This document shows positions 22,130 to 34,946 of a DNA stretch of 64,000 bases, piece after piece. Under the pieces are notes generated by a model, which was given only the letters and a program-made list of their open reading frames with translations, had not been told where the DNA came from and made no database searches. Within the stretch, counting starts at the first letter, position 1. Every line of letters begins with the position of its first letter. The translations under genes and the position numbers were made by a program. This DNA is from Cryptomeria japonica (lineage: Eukaryota > Streptophyta > Pinopsida > Cupressales > Cupressaceae): assembly GCF_030272615.1 (NCBI RefSeq), contig NC_081406.1, positions 397,318,439 to 397,382,438 on the forward strand, written 5' to 3'.

Positions 22130-23669
22130 AGAAGACTACATTTTTCGACCTCCAAGACTGACTTTTTTATTTTTGTTATTTTTTAGATTTTTTACTTTTC
22201 GGATTTTCGTCCGTACAGTCTCTACGTCATCTCATATGACATTTCCCACAGGCTAAAATGACAAACTATAGGTGTCGTACGAAATGGAATTCTATATCGT
22301 ACAAGAAGGAATCTTGTATCATACAATCTGGTAAACTCGGTCGTACGGTTCTGTATTTTCCAGGTTAAAAAGGTAAAAAAAGTAAATTTCATGATTTTGG
22401 TTTTCTGTTCAAATTGATTATTTTGATGACCCTGGTTGTTTATCTGTCTATCTTAGAATTTTTCATAGCCTAATCAGTTTTTGCAGAATTCTTGTCGAAG
22501 AATATGCTTGTTGCATAAAGGCAATATGACTACTGATTCGTTGTCTTTGCAGGTTGCCTAAAGAGAATCGACCAAACATTGTGTATTATTTCACTTCATT
22601 TTTAGGCACCTAACTTGCTATCTGGTTAATGAACAAATCTGTCTTTCATGTTTTTAGAAGATTTTGAGAGGTAGGAGAGTATGGTCTTGTCTTTTTCTAG
22701 ACAATCAGAAATCTAGATCCTTGAGGCTTTTTCTTTGTTTGAGATTTGTACATCTTTAGCAGGCCTGCCCTCCCGAGGAGCTTAAAAACTCTTAAATCCT
22801 ATACGACCAGTGTGAGGGGAACGACCTAAGTGGGAATGGCTAAACGCCAAGTACTCCAACCCACTATAAAATAAACATGATTTGATGAAAATCAAGTCAA
22901 CGGCAATGCTCGGGAATAGCTCTCCTCCATACCTTTGGTATATTAAACCTTGGTTTTCAAGGCTGGGAGACCTATTAATTGAGTTTATACCTCGACGTGT
23001 TGAATAGACCCCTTACTAGATCCAATTAAAATTAGAAGCTACCCGATTCATCTCCAAAAGGGGGATAATCTTTGTGCAAGAGAGATAGTAACTCTCCCAA
23101 GATACTTGTCATTTCATGCCCCCATTAGCGTTTGGAGTCGGATAATATGGATTTGAGAATCCATTGCATGAGACTCAATGGTCGTATTCTAATTAGCTAT
23201 TGGGTGTTTACTTGAGTCTACAAGCAAAGTTTTTCTTCTCTCTCACCAAATTTTGTAGGGCTTGCATGTTGTGATTGGAGTTACTATTTATACTACATGT
23301 TTTCTGTGTTTTCATCCCTGAAGCAAAGATTGAAATACCAAAAACTGGAGAAAACAAGAAACAACTCATTGATCAAAAACTCTGTCTGTGTCAGAACTAG
23401 TCCATCCTAAGTCAAAATTCTATCTAGAACTAGTCTATCCTAGTCAAAAATTAGTCCATCTCAGAATAGGTCATACTCAGTTGTCATACTCAGATATCGA
23501 AAAACTCAGAATTTTAGTCTCTGCCCTGTGAATAGTCGTACAAATCTGATCATTTATCATCCTGCACCATATCTTATGTCATATGAAACTAATAATTTGT
23601 CGTCTGAGCTCAATCCTCTATCGTACGAAACCTAGCAGTCTGTCATCTGAATCTAAATCATGTGTCGTA
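22130..23669 (+). other. Tat leader unit 1 (no coding sequence)
   Basis: About 1.54 kb between primer site and the next LTR with no gene. It carries TCGTACGA-type motifs in two clusters, near the start (22223-22348) and at the end (23536-23669). A GC-richer middle (22760-23240) has the phrases ctcccgaggagcttaaaa and ctaagtgggaatggctaaa, also present in the other leaders. It ends directly at an LTR, without the purine tract seen before genuine 3' LTRs. Confidence 0.75.
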
Positions 23670-24165
23670 CATAATACCCTAAAAATGGTCATCCAAACCA
23701 TGGGCCCCTAATCTTGACAACATCACCAAGGTCCTAACCAAAGGCAATTAAATCAATCTTGAACATATTATTAATTCTTTAATCATCAAATGTCACATGA
23801 CAAATCGATTACTCAATATTAATTAAATATTTATTTAATTATTTGAATCATTCCAAGAATATCATTTTAATCAATTATCTTATTTTAATTTATTAAATAT
23901 CCTAGCATATTTAATTAATTAATAAATTTGCCATTTAATCATGCAAAAAAGGAAATAATTTTTTACAAAAGAGGAATTAATTACAAAGCAAGAGTTGAAT
24001 TGAAAATAAAATAAAAGAGTTGAATTGAGAGAGAAATCAAACTTGAGATATTATTTCTTTTTCTAAATTTAGAACTTGAAATCGGAAATGCAATTAATTG
24101 AATTATTGAATTATTCTCTAAAATTGGAACTCAAAGCTTTTCAGAAAAAGAAGTCTAGTTGCATT
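23670..24165 (+). repeat. LTR 2, left part (interrupted by element 1)
   Basis: It starts cataatacccta after the leader and runs to gcatt at 24161-24165, the left copy of the target duplication. The rest continues at 31815. Confidence 0.88.
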
Positions 24166-25275
24166 TGATGAATACTAAGAGGGGGGGGTGAATAAATATG
24201 CCAAAAATATTTGCACTTAAACACTTTACAAGATTGATAGTAAACCGGTAAAACAGTTTAGCAGAGAAAGTGGTTAGCACACATGCAAACCAATTAGCAA
24301 ATAATGCATTCACCCACAAAAGCACAAACACCATAACACATGAGATTTTGATGTGGAAACCCAAATGGGAAAAACCACAATGAGATGAAACTCACAAGTA
24401 ACTATCTGCAGAATAGGAACCAAACCGGTTAAGGTCTTACAATGTTCTTTACCAGAACAGATCCTGTTAGGAATCTCAATCTCTGGTAGGAGATAAGTCC
24501 AATTAAAGACTACCTTACTAGAGGATTTTAGATCCATAGATGTGAACCACCTTGTTAGAGGATTTACAAAAGGCTTTTGGGCCTACCCGGCTAAGGGCTA
24601 CAGACTTGTCAAAGATGTGAGTAATCAACAAGTGTTTGATCTAGCTAATAGTACAGACTGCTCGGTTAGATCCTTGATAGCTCATTCCTAATGCATTCCA
24701 ACATTACTTCAGTCTTCTACACATTCATATTCTCTCTAACTCCTCAACCACCTTAAACCCCAGCAACAACATAAACTTTCACTATATCCACATCAACAAC
24801 CTAAAACCCTAGACATGATGTCCTTATAAAGAAATCTCATTTCATGTCGGTCCAATAGGATTACATTACAATTTCCTAGGTTCAATGAACCTGGACATAC
24901 TTGGTAACATGGCACAAAAAGCACCATTAAAGTGTCGGCACCATCAAACAATCAGTGGATGGTAACTCATCACAAATTATTCCCGATTCATACAAAATTT
25001 CGGTTGTCAGTTTGACAAAAATGAAGACTGGTAAAAATGTGTTATGATGCTTTAATCCCTTGTACCGCTTGGGATCTACGAACCGCTTGGGGTCAACATG
25101 CCGCTTCAAACCGGGAAACACATTTTGCAAAACACCAATAGTCTAAAGACTATAATACAACATACCGGTTGGAACAAATACCGGTTGTGCTCTAACTCAT
25201 ACATATAAAGGGGATCTCAATGCAAGTGTGTGTCCATCAATGACAATCACAACATAAACATAAAAAATGCCAACA
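24166..25275 (-). repeat. 3' LTR of element 1
   Basis: In plus coordinates it runs from tgatgaatactaagag to aatgccaaca, that is TGTTGGCATT...TTCATCA on its own strand, 1110 bp. It aligns over its whole length with 30720-31814 with scattered substitutions and one insertion of about 12 bp (ggaacaaatacc near 25165). It is rich in the word ACCGG. Confidence 0.93.
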
Positions 25276-25620
25276 ATCTCCCCCTTTGGCATTGATGGCA
25301 ACACTTAGGAAAATAAAATTTTGACATCTAAGTGTTTTACAACAAAATCATGCCATTAGCAAAATTGCTCCCCCTAAGCATATACACTATCCCTTTGGCA
25401 ATACAATGTATAACAATTTTGCATAAAGAGCATAAACATTGAGATATTTAGAGCATATATCAAAATTTTGATTACCAGATACTTCTCACAAATAGAATTC
25501 TTCTCCCCCTTTGCCAACAATGACAAAGTACAGCTGAACAACCCTGTTTTCATTAGATATTAAAATAATAAAAGTTTATGACAATAAGGAATAATACTTT
25601 TCAAAAATAGATTTAAAGTC
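25276..25620 (-). promoter_or_regulatory. Repeated polypurine tracts of element 1
   Basis: On the minus strand AAAGGGGGAGAT directly precedes the LTR (complement 25276-25287). Further GGGGGAG blocks are at about 25368-25375 and 25501-25508. Several purine tracts are a Sirevirus feature. No gene is seen in this interval. Confidence 0.75.
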
Positions 25621-28600
25621 TTACAAGAATTGTTTCATCGATAAAGACCAGGACTCAAGTAGGGAGGTGGCTACTTCTTTCTTTGTCTGCATCTGGGAGA
25701 CCTATTCTTCCATGGCATCGATTGTGCTCATCTCTTGTGTCACTGTTAAGGCATCCAAGTTTAGATAGCACTTCTGAAGAATTTGCAATCGTGGAAGTAG
25801 AACCAGTTGTAGCTCCTACAAATCTCTACACCAGGTGCTAATCTCTTGCTCCATTTTTGCTGACTGGATGTGAAACTGATGAACGGTTTGCCCATAAGTT
25901 GTAAAGGAATCATAAGGTGGCTTGAATGTGCTCGTGTAGGACTACAAGTCCGTTTGAAGCTTTTTCTTCTGAGCTAGCACATCATCATAGAATAGATGGG
26001 GTTGGTAGATCTTACTGAGTAGCAGATTCCCCTCATCCAGAGCATCCCTTATATCCTTTTGTTCTTTCTTCAGTTTAGATCGGAGCTCATTCAACTTCTT
26101 CACTAGAGCTATATTAAGAGCTTTTTGATGCTCCTTCTTGACATTTGCCTCTGCTACCTCTTCTAGGCTCTGCACTTGATCATCCACTACTATGCATAGG
26201 AGTTTTAGTTTGGCTAGTGATGATTTAGTGTTGGGAAGGTTAGTATCGGGTATCAAACTGGTAAGAGTGTCCACAACCACTTGAATTATATCCTGCTCCT
26301 TCTTCCTCCATATGTTTTCAAGCCATTCTTGGGCAACTTTGATGCTCTACATTAGCTCCATTTCACTTGCAGACTGGAGGTCGATAGGACTAGTGAGGTC
26401 AGCTAGTTTGGCTTGACTACCAGTTGCCTTCGGAGTCTCCATCTAGATTCTCTTTGCTGCTTCTCTTTCCTTATCCTCTTTTGCTTTCTTCTTCTCCGCG
26501 TCTCTTCTCTTCTCCTCTTCTTTGTCATCCTCAGCCTTTTTCTTTTTTGCTTCCTTCTTCTTCTCTTGTTCCTTATCTTCCTCTTCCTTGTTCTTCCTCT
26601 CTACTTTGTTCTTCTTCTCTTGTTCCTTATCTTCCTCTTCTTTCTTTTTCTTTTCATCTTCTTGCTTCTTTTTCTCTTCTTCATCCTTCTTCTTCTTCTC
26701 CTCTTCATCTTTCTTCTTCTTCTCTTCTTCATCCTTTTTCTTCTTCTCTTCTTCATCCTTCATCTTCTTCTCTTCTTCATCCTTTTTCTTCTTCTCTTCT
26801 TCATCCTTCTTCTTCTTCTCTTCTTCACCCTTTTCTACTTCTCTTCTTCATCCTTTTTCCTCTGCTCAGCCTCTTCCTTTGCCGCTTCCTATCTATCCTT
26901 GGCTTGCTTATCAACCTGTTCAGCCTATTTCTCCTGTCTTGTTGCTTAGATGGTGTTTCCTAAGTAACATCTTCTACGTCTAGGGCATCGACATCAATAG
27001 TGCTGACCGGTTCATCAACTGGGTTTCCTTCATCATCAAATGCTTCATCCGGTTTTGTTATAACTAGTTCTTTCTCATCTTGTCGGTTGGCTTCAGCCAC
27101 TCGATGCATCTTCAGAGCTTTTAGAGCACAAGTGTGTGTATCCTTGAGCACTTCCTTACCCTTCCCTTCCAGTAACAAGAGTCTTCTTTTTCTCATTAAG
27201 AAAAGACCTTTGTATTTGTTCATTACATAAAATAGTTCTGAATTTGATACATCAGGAAAATGTTCAGCAAAAACTTTTTCTCTCATTTCCTGTTCCTGCT
27301 CTATGGCAATGCGCCATTTATTGTCTAAGGACTTATACAAAGAATTCGGTGTTTCAAATCTAATTTCTAAAGGCGATCGGTCATTAACACATAAATACTG
27401 AATTATTTCCTTTTCAACCGCTTCCTTTTCATCATCATTAAAGTCATCAAAATACTCAATTAAGTCATGTAGCACTTTTCTCCTAATATTCTTTATTGTT
27501 CTTTGACAATGTGTCAAAGGTTTATAGGAAGAGATATCTATATTTACCAGTGTAGATGATGTCGGTTCATTCTTTGTCTTTCTCTTTGCTTGACGTGTTT
27601 TCTTTGGTTTTTCCTCAGACACAGTTTCTTCTAAGTCTGGAGAGGTATTCCTTGTCTTCCTCTTTCTCTCGAACACTTTATCCGGTGCCACTTCCAGTTT
27701 CTTCTTGGCCGGTGACCATTTGGTAACTTTAGGAGTTGTTGCAGTAACCAGTGCCAATGCTAAAGGTACTGCTTTTGCCTTCTTCATTGCAGGGTCTTTT
27801 CCTTTCTTTGCTGGTGGTTCCTCAACCGGTGTTATCCTTTCTAGGTAGGTGCCAGTTCTCTTTGCCTTTGGATCAAGCAGTGAAGCAATAAGGGTAGAGG
27901 CATACCCTTCCAACATGTCATACATCACCTCATAGCCCATTGGCTCCACTTCTTCCACTCTAGGCTCAACAACCTCCATTATGCATTGGTCCACCTTGAT
28001 GGTGAAATAGATATCATCTTCATATTTCTTGATGATGTCACCTGATATTCTCATTATTTGGCTCATTTTCCATCCAACCTCATCAAAATACTTGTTCAGA
28101 ATTTTAGGGTAACCAGTTCCCACTGCTTACAAACTTTCCTTTATTTGTTTGGTAACTGATTGATCTGCCGACCACTGAATGTCTCCCACTCCTGGGAAGT
28201 ATCCTTGAAAGTAAAAGAACAACCCAACCAACAATTGTCCAAACTTGAACCTCAATGCATTATCCTGTTTGATCAACTTTAGATTTGGTAGGAGTTGCCT
28301 CTACATACCGATGCATAGGTCAAATGATGCATCCTCCTTAATCATCCAATAAGCGACATTTACTACTGCAGCAGATACAGAGTTAAGTCTGCTGGTAGAG
28401 AATGTCTGGTAGCCTATCACCATGCAGGCATACTTAACCAGATCATCCTTGATTGAATTGACAGTCATACCTCGTGAGTCGCTCACTGAACTGGTGAGCT
28501 TGGACATTTCAGTTTTGCTTATCATCCTTAGGGCTAGCACATCCCCTATATTACAGAAACCAGTGATGACATGAATTTCTTGTGGTGTTATATCATGCAT

Positions 28601-28942
28601 TCTTTCCAGGTACATCTTGTCACCATGAACTCTGCTCAGAATGATCCTAATGTGATCATCTGTGAAATCCTCCAGGAAATAAACAACATTGTGGAGCTTC
28701 TTCTTCTCCAAGATACTATACTCCGGTTTGATCTTTTTATCTTGTCCATAGAACAAACCTAGCTGGGAGTGGATAGCTAGAGACCCTAGGTCTTCAATCT
28801 TGCAATCTATGTAATCAGAAATCCCTTCTTCTACCATAACACCAGCCGGAACTTGTGATAGGGCATTATACTTAGACTTGCATTGATTAAAACTTGTAGA
28901 CTCGACAGATGCACTAGAACTAGCATGAGATGCAGAAGCCAT
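25621..28942 (-). pseudogene. Element 1 ORF2: large unrecognised protein (about 1100 codons)
   Basis: It starts MASASHASSSASVESTSF at 28942. Domain 1 (about 28870-28130) includes DITPQEIHVITGFCNIGD, then YACMVIGYQTFSTSRLN, FDLCIGM and LLVGLFFYFQGYFPGVGD. A basic lysine-rich linker (27850-27560) follows, then domain 2 (27530-27150) with LDNKWRIAIEQEQEMREK and FPDVSNSEL. An acidic stretch, a lysine/glutamate repeat coil (26763-26443) and a leucine-rich coil (26280-25942) complete it, ending at TAA 25621. Stops lie near 28301 and 28125, with a frameshift between 26960 and 26763. Both domains have counterparts in element 2. The ITPQEI segment faintly recalls the PMD motif MTITPEDVYRIL, but I make no family call. 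Confidence 0.7.
26443..26860 (-). repeat. 24-bp tandem repeat encoding a K/E-rich coil in element 1 ORF2
   Basis: The plus strand is a pure CT-rich repeat. Around 26680-26830 the unit is about 24 bp, encoding DEEEKKKK on the minus strand, and it decays at both ends. The long plus-strand frames over it (Leu/Ser/Phe only) are artefacts of this composition. Confidence 0.85.
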
Positions 28943-29390
28943 GATAGAAACTTTAAAAAAACAAGAAATACCTTTTGAAACACGTGAATTTAGGGCTTTT
29001 AGATTCTCCTTCACTTCACACTCTGTCAGTTGCAGAATCACCACTTTGCATTCTTCACTTGGCTGTTTGCAATTTGAATTTGAATCTCCTTCGCGGTTTC
29101 TCAATTTCTCAAAATCTCAACACAAATCACTTTGTCCTCTCTCTGCACTCGAAAACCTCCTTCACTTCGAAAACTGATAGTGAGAAATGATTTTGAAAAA
29201 TCCTTTTAAACATATTCCTCACCTACCATAATTAATGCTCCATCATTAGGGCGTAAACCCTAATTTTCCTTTTACCATTTCTGGTCTTCCGCCTATTGAT
29301 AGGTATCGCATACCGGTTAAGGTCTTTTATCGGTGTAAATTGGGGGTTCGAAACATTTCGCCGTTTGCTCCCCCTAAGCTTTTATGAAGC

Positions 29391-30681
29391 TTAGTTTGCC
29401 GGTTCCATGATTTCCACACTAGGTGCAGAAACCGGTTCCTCTTGTAACACTGCTGGTTTCTTCTTCCAAGTTTTGTTCATGTCCACTTGAACAGTATCTA
29501 CATTAATTTTTCCTTTAGGAGTGACCGGTATATCATCCAATATGTTCTTTCTTGATCTACAGAATCTAGAAATGTGACCCGGTTTGTTGCAGTGATAGCA
29601 GACCAATCTAGGTGCTCTCCAAGGTCCATTATTCATGTTTCCATTCTTCATTCTGCATGTTGTAGTAGTGTGACCATGACCATGACAGACCATGTAGTTT
29701 GCTCTCCATCCGGTTGCCACTTGATAGCCACCGCTTCTTGGCTGATGATTGAAGGCATTAAACCGGTTGTGATTCCGGTTCACAAAAGGTTCAAGACCAA
29801 CTCCTTGGGTTCTCTGAGGATATCTTCCAGTGTTATTCATAACAGACCTGCATTCAGATGCTCTATGCCCATACTTGTTGCATGCATAACAGTTACCATC
29901 AAATCTATAGGATCTAGGCTTATCATTTAGGAAATAAGGAAAATTGTTGTAAGCCTTACTCCTACACACATTTGCAGTATGTCCTTCTTTAAGATAGTTA
30001 AAGCAAATAGGTTTAAACTTTTCCTTACCTCTATCCTTTGATGCCAGTTATTTCTTTGATGTTTTAGCATTTGTACCAGAGGTCTCACCTTCCTCATGAC
30101 TAGAATAACCAAGTCCATTGGTATTCTTAACTGGTTTGGCAAATTCAAGCTTTTGCTCTAGCTTGACAGTACTCTTGTTGAACTTAGCGAGTATTTCCTT
30201 TGACTCAGAGAGTTCTTTGGAAATAGCAGCATTTGTTTCCAATAGGTTTTCATTCTTAGAGATGGCAATGTTTAGTTCTCCTTTCATGTCTTCCTTTTGC
30301 CACTTTGCTTGCATGGAGTTGAGTAGTTAGGGCACTGATCTCTTGTTTCAGCTTGGAGATCTCATGATCTCTTTCTTTCACTAGATCTTTAGCTTTCCTC
30401 CGGCTCTCAAGCTCTTGACACATCTAGATAGTCAGTCCTTCCAACTCCTTTCTCAGGTTGGAGTTTGATTCATTCAACTTAATTACTTCTGCAATTAGGG
30501 CTTCCATGTCTGCTTCATCTGAAGAACTATTTTCAGATAGCTCCATCAGCTTTTCAGCATGTTCTCTCCTTTTTGCTTGAGATGCCTTGTATTTGACCAT
30601 AAGATCATCATAGGCTTTCTTAGACTGAGTGAGCCAATGAGTAAGTTCCCTTATAGAGTATTCCCCCATATCTCTTTCCAA
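29391..30681 (-). pseudogene. Element 1 ORF1: coiled coil plus CCHC zinc knuckles (Gag-like, no capsid seen)
   Basis: It starts 25 bases after the primer site with MERDMGEYSIRELTHWL. A long coil follows (SENSSSDEADMEALI, then SKENL/KELSESKEILAKFNK types) to about 30100, then GLGYSSHEEGETSGTNA. The knuckle region has CYACNKYGHRASEC and CYHCNKPGHISRFC intact, plus two damaged ones (CFNYLKEGHTANVC lacks its second Cys, YMVCHGHGHTTTTC its first). The frame is broken by a stop at 30424, a frameshift, and a stop near 30048. Copia Gag normally has a capsid (UBN2) domain before this; none is visible. RNA binding is the expected role of the knuckles. Confidence 0.8.
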
Positions 30682-30705
30682 GTGGTTAAACTTATAGAAA
30701 GGTAG

Positions 30706-30717
30706 GCTCTGATACCA
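30706..30717 (-). promoter_or_regulatory. Initiator-tRNA-Met primer-binding site of element 1
   Basis: On the minus strand TGGTATCAGAGC lies two bases after the 5' LTR end. It is the standard primer site of plant Ty1/copia elements and marks the 5' side of the element. Confidence 0.93.
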
Positions 30718-30719
30718 AT

Positions 30720-31814
30720 TGATGAATACTAAGAGGGGGGGGGTGAATTAGTATGCCAAAAATCTTTGCACTTAAATAGTTTAAGAGACTGACAGTAAAA
30801 TGGTAAAATAGTTTAGCAAACAAACCAGTTAGCACACATGCAAACCAAATAGCAAATAATGCATTCACCCACAAAAGCACAAACACTATAACACATGAGA
30901 TTTTGACATGGAAACCCAAATGGGAAAAACCATGGTGAGATGGAACTCACAAGTAACTATCTGCAGAATAGGAACTAGACCGGTTAAGGTCTTACAATGT
31001 TCTTTACCAGAACAGATCCTGTTAGGAATCTCAATCTCTGTAGGAGATAAGTCCAATTAAAGACTACCTTGCTAGAGGATTTTAGATCCACAGATGTGAA
31101 CCACCTTGTTAGAGGATTTACAAAAGGCTTTTGGGCCTACCCGGTTAAGGGCTACAGACTTGTCAGAGATGTGAGTAATCAACAAGTGTTTGGTCTAGCT
31201 AATAGTATAGACTGCTTGGTTAGATCCTTGATAGCTCGTTCCTAATGCATTCCAACATTACTTCAGTCTTCTACACATTCATATTCTCTCTAACTCCTCA
31301 ACCACCTTAAACCCTAGCAACAACATAAACTTTTGCTATATCCACATCAACAACCTAAAACCCTAGACATGATGTCCTTATAAAGGAATCTAATTTCATG
31401 TCGGTCCAATATGATTACATTACAATTTCCTAGGTTCAATGAACTTGGACATACTTGGTAAAACAACACAAAAAGCACCGTTAAAGTGTCGATACCGTCA
31501 AACAATTGGTGGATGGTAACTCATCACAAAGTATTACTGGTTCATAGAAAATGCCAGTTATTGGTTTGAAAAAAATGAAGACTGGTAAAAATGTGTTATG
31601 TCACTTTAATCCCTCGTACCGCTTGGGATCTATGAACCGCTTGGGGTCAACATGCCGCTTCAGACCGGGAAACACATTCTGCAAAACACCAATAGTATAA
31701 AGACTATAATACAACATACCGGTTGTGCTCTAACTCATACATATAAAGGGGATCTCAATGCAAGTGTGTGTCCATCAATGACAATCACAACATAAACATA
31801 AAAAATGCCAACAG
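30720..31814 (-). repeat. 5' LTR of element 1
   Basis: 1095 bp, same ends as the 3' LTR (TGTTGGCATT...TTCATCA on the minus strand). Followed by GCATT, the right copy of the target duplication. Confidence 0.93.
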
Positions 31815-32450
31815 CATTGAAAAGACTCTTTTCTTGAATAAATCAAAGAATTATCTATTTTTATCACAAATGCATGGAATTAATTTAATATTATTTTCCA
31901 ATGCAACTTGAACTTCTTTTTTAAATGCATTTTAATTAAACTATAATTGGAATCTATCTCAAAGTTAAATGAACATGATTTCTCAATTATTTTCAATTAA
32001 TCCTAAATTGAGCTTTTTCATCATCTCTCTTGTAGTTCTCTATAAATTCAGCCTTCATCGCTCATTCAATTCACCCCAGAGATTTTTGAGAACATGCTTG
32101 GAGATTATTATTACACTGATTTTTGCTCTGGAGTCATTGAATATATTGTGGTTTTTTAGATTATTTGCATCCATATTTAGTTTACTCATATTGCTTGAAT
32201 TGTTCATCCATCTTGCATCCATTTTAGCTTAATATCATTCTCATATAGATTAATTCCTTCATCTTGGTGTAGTCTACTCACTGGTATTGCTTATAAAAAT
32301 CTGAGAGCAATCTTATACTCGCATCTTTTAGAAGCCTATTAGTCGATTTGTTATGGTTTTATTCTTCATGCTTATATCTGTCTAGCCATACATGTAATGA
32401 CTTAATTGAAGTGTTGTGCTTTCAGCTATAGACCCTTTCTCACACACACA
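31815..32450 (+). repeat. LTR 2, right part
   Basis: It resumes with gcattgaaaagactc, exactly where 24165 stopped once the 5-bp duplication is removed, and ends cacacaca at 32450. A TATA-like ctataaattcag lies at about 32040. The primer site tggtgcccaccgtgaggc follows at 32455-32472 with two changes relative to LTR 1. Confidence 0.88.
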
Positions 32451-34013
32451 TCTTTGGTGCCCACCGTGAGGCAGAAGACTACATTTTTTGGCCTCCAAGA
32501 CTGACTTTTTTATTTTTGTTATTTTTCAGATTTTTGACTTTTTGGATTTTCGTTTGTATAGTCTCTACATCATCTCATACGACATTTCTGAAAGGTTGAA
32601 ATGAAAAAACTGTAGGTATCATACGAAATGGAATTCTATATCATACGAGAAGGAATCTTGTATCGTACGATCTGGTAAACTCTGTTGTATGGCTCTGTAT
32701 TTTTCTGGTTAAAAAGGCAAAAAAAATAAATTTCATGATTTTGGCTTTCTGTTCAAATTGATTATTCTGGCGACCCTCGTTGTTTATCTATCTATCTTAG
32801 AATTTTTCACAGCCTAATCAGTTTTTGCAGAACGCTTGTCGAAGAATATGCTTGTCGCATAAAGACAATATGACTACTGATTCATTGTCTTTGCAAGTTG
32901 CTTGAGGAGAATCAGCCAAACATCGTGTATTCTTTCAATTCATTTTTAGGCACCTAACTTGCTATCTGGTTAATGAACAAATCTATCTTTCATGTTTTTA
33001 GAAGATTCTGAGAGGTAGGAGAGTATGGTCTTGTCTTTTTCTAGACAATCATAAATCCAAACCCTTGAGGCTTTTCCTTTGTTTGAGATTTGTACATCTT
33101 TAGTAGGCCTGCCCTCCCGAGGAGCTTAAAAACTCTTAAATCCTTTATAGCCGATGTGAGGGGAATGACCTAAGTGGGAATAGCTAAACGCCAAGTACTC
33201 CAACCCACTATAAAATAAATGTGATTTGATGAAAATCAAGTCAATGACAGTGCTCAGGAATAGCTCTCCTCCGTACCTTTGGTATATTAAAACTTGGTTT
33301 TCAAGGCTGGGAGACCTCTTAATTGAGTTTATACCTCGACGCACCAAATGGACCCCTTACTAGATCCAATTAAAATTAGAAGCTACCTGGTTCACCTCCG
33401 AAAGGGGGATAATCTTTGTGCAAGAGAGATAATAATTCTCCCAAGATACTTGTTATTTCGTGCCCCCATTAGCATTTGGAGTCAGATAATACGGCATTGA
33501 TAATCCATTGCGTGAGACTCAATGGCAGTATTCTGATTAGCTATTGGGTGTGTATCTGAGTCTACAAGCAAAGGTTTTCTTCTCTCTCACCAAATTCCGT
33601 AGGGCTTGCATGTTGTGATTGGAGTTACTATTTATGCTGCGCGTTTTCTATGTTTTCATCCCTGAAGTAAAAACTGAAATACCAAAAACTGGAGAAAACA
33701 AGAAACAACTTAGTGATCAAAAACTTTGTCCATATCAGAACTATTCCATCCTAGGTCGAAATTCTGTCCAAAACTAGTCTACCCTGGTCAAAAATTAGTC
33801 CATCTTAGAATTGGTCATACTCAATTGTCATACTTAGCTATCAAAAAACTCAGAATTTTAGTCTCTGCTCTGTGAACTGTTGTACAAATGTGATCATTTA
33901 TCATCCTCCACCATATCTTGTGGCATACGAAACTGATAATTTGTTGTCTGAGCTCAATCCTCTATCGTACAAAACCTAGCAGTCTGTTGTCTGAATCTAA
34001 ATCATGTGTCATA
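32451..34013 (+). other. Tat leader unit 2 (no coding sequence)
   Basis: Same length and order as leader 1 (22108-23669), with scattered substitutions, mostly C to T and G to A. No gene. The two motif clusters are decayed (tcatacgaa, atcgtacga, ttgtatgg). It ends tgtcatacg against the next LTR, without a polypurine tract. Confidence 0.75.
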
Positions 34014-34936
34014 CGTAATACCCTAAAAATGGCCATCTAAACCATGGGCCCCTAATCTCAACAACATCACCAAGCTCCTAACCAAAGGCAATTCAATCAA
34101 TCTTTAGCACATTATTAATTATTTAATCATCAAATGTCACATGACAAATTGATTTCTCAATATTAATTAAATATTTATTTAATTAATTGAATCATTCGAA
34201 GAATATCATTTTAATCAATTATCCTATTTTAATTTATTAAATATCCTAGCATATTTAATTAATTAATAAATTTTCCATTTAATCATGCAAAAAAGGAATT
34301 AATTGATTACAAAAGAGGAATTAATTACAAAGGAAGAGTTGAATTGAAAATAAAATAAAAGAATTGAATTGAGAGAGAAATGAAACTTGAGATATTATTT
34401 CTTTTTTCTAAATTTAGAACTTGAAATCAGAAAAGCAATTGATTGAATTATTGAATTATTCTCTAAAATTGGAACACAAAGCTTTTGAGAAAAAGAAGTT
34501 CAATTGCATTGAAAAGATTTTTTTCTTGAATAAATCAAAGAATTATCTATTTTTATCACAAATGCATAGAATTAATTTAATATAATTTTCTAATGCAACT
34601 TGAACTTCTTATTTAAATGCATTTCATTTAAACTATAATTGGAATCTATCTCAAAGTTAAATGACCATGATTTCTCAATTATTTTCAATTAATCCTATAT
34701 TGAGCTTTTTCATCATCTCTCTGGTAGCTCTCTATAAATTCAGCCTTCAACTCTCATTCAATTCACCCCAGATATTTTTGAGAACACGATTGGAGATTAT
34801 TATTACACTGATTTTTGCTCTGGAGTCATTGAATATATTGTACTTTTTTAGATTATTTGCATCCATATTTAGTTTACTCATATTGCTTGAATCCATATTG
34901 CTTGAATTCGTTATTGCTTGAATTATTCTTCCATCT
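34014..34936 (+). repeat. LTR 3, 3'-truncated
   Basis: It starts cgtaataccctaaaaatgg and is LTR-like to about ccatct at 34936. The last 200 bp (U5 side and primer site) are missing. It is then joined to an inverted leader through roughly ten unmatched bases. Confidence 0.85.
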
Positions 34937-34946
34937 ACTCCCAAGC

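Larger units (their letters stand above)
24166..31814 (-). mobile_element. Element 1: pol-less Sirevirus-like LTR retrotransposon with ORF1 and ORF2
   Basis: This is complete, 7649 bp, on the minus strand. The LTRs are 30720-31814 (5') and 24166-25275 (3'). A perfect 5-bp target duplication GCATT is present (24161-24165 and 31815-31819). The primer site TGGTATCAGAGC (complement 30706-30717) matches the initiator-tRNA-Met site of copia elements. Purine tracts precede the 3' LTR. Internally there are only ORF1 (30681-29391) and ORF2 (28942-25621). No protease, integrase, RT or RNase H motif is seen in any frame, so it must have relied on enzymes from another element. Its architecture is shared with element 2. 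Confidence 0.92.

Noticed and set aside
22130-23669. Leader region as an array of host regulatory elements or a non-coding RNA gene
   Set aside because: It is bounded by an LTR and its primer site and is repeated with the LTR elsewhere, so it is retroelement leader. No tRNA-like or other structured RNA could be identified by eye.
26413-26983. Long plus-strand open frames rich in Leu, Phe and Ser
   Set aside because: They are the complement of a CT-rich 24-bp repeat that encodes a K/E coil of ORF2 on the minus strand. The composition alone keeps these frames open.
24166-31814. Element 1 as an ordinary copia element whose pol I failed to see
   Set aside because: All three minus-strand frames between primer site and 3' LTR were read through ORF1, spacer, ORF2 and purine tracts. 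No YVDD-, DTG-, HHCC- or integrase-like motif appears and the space is filled by ORF1 and ORF2.
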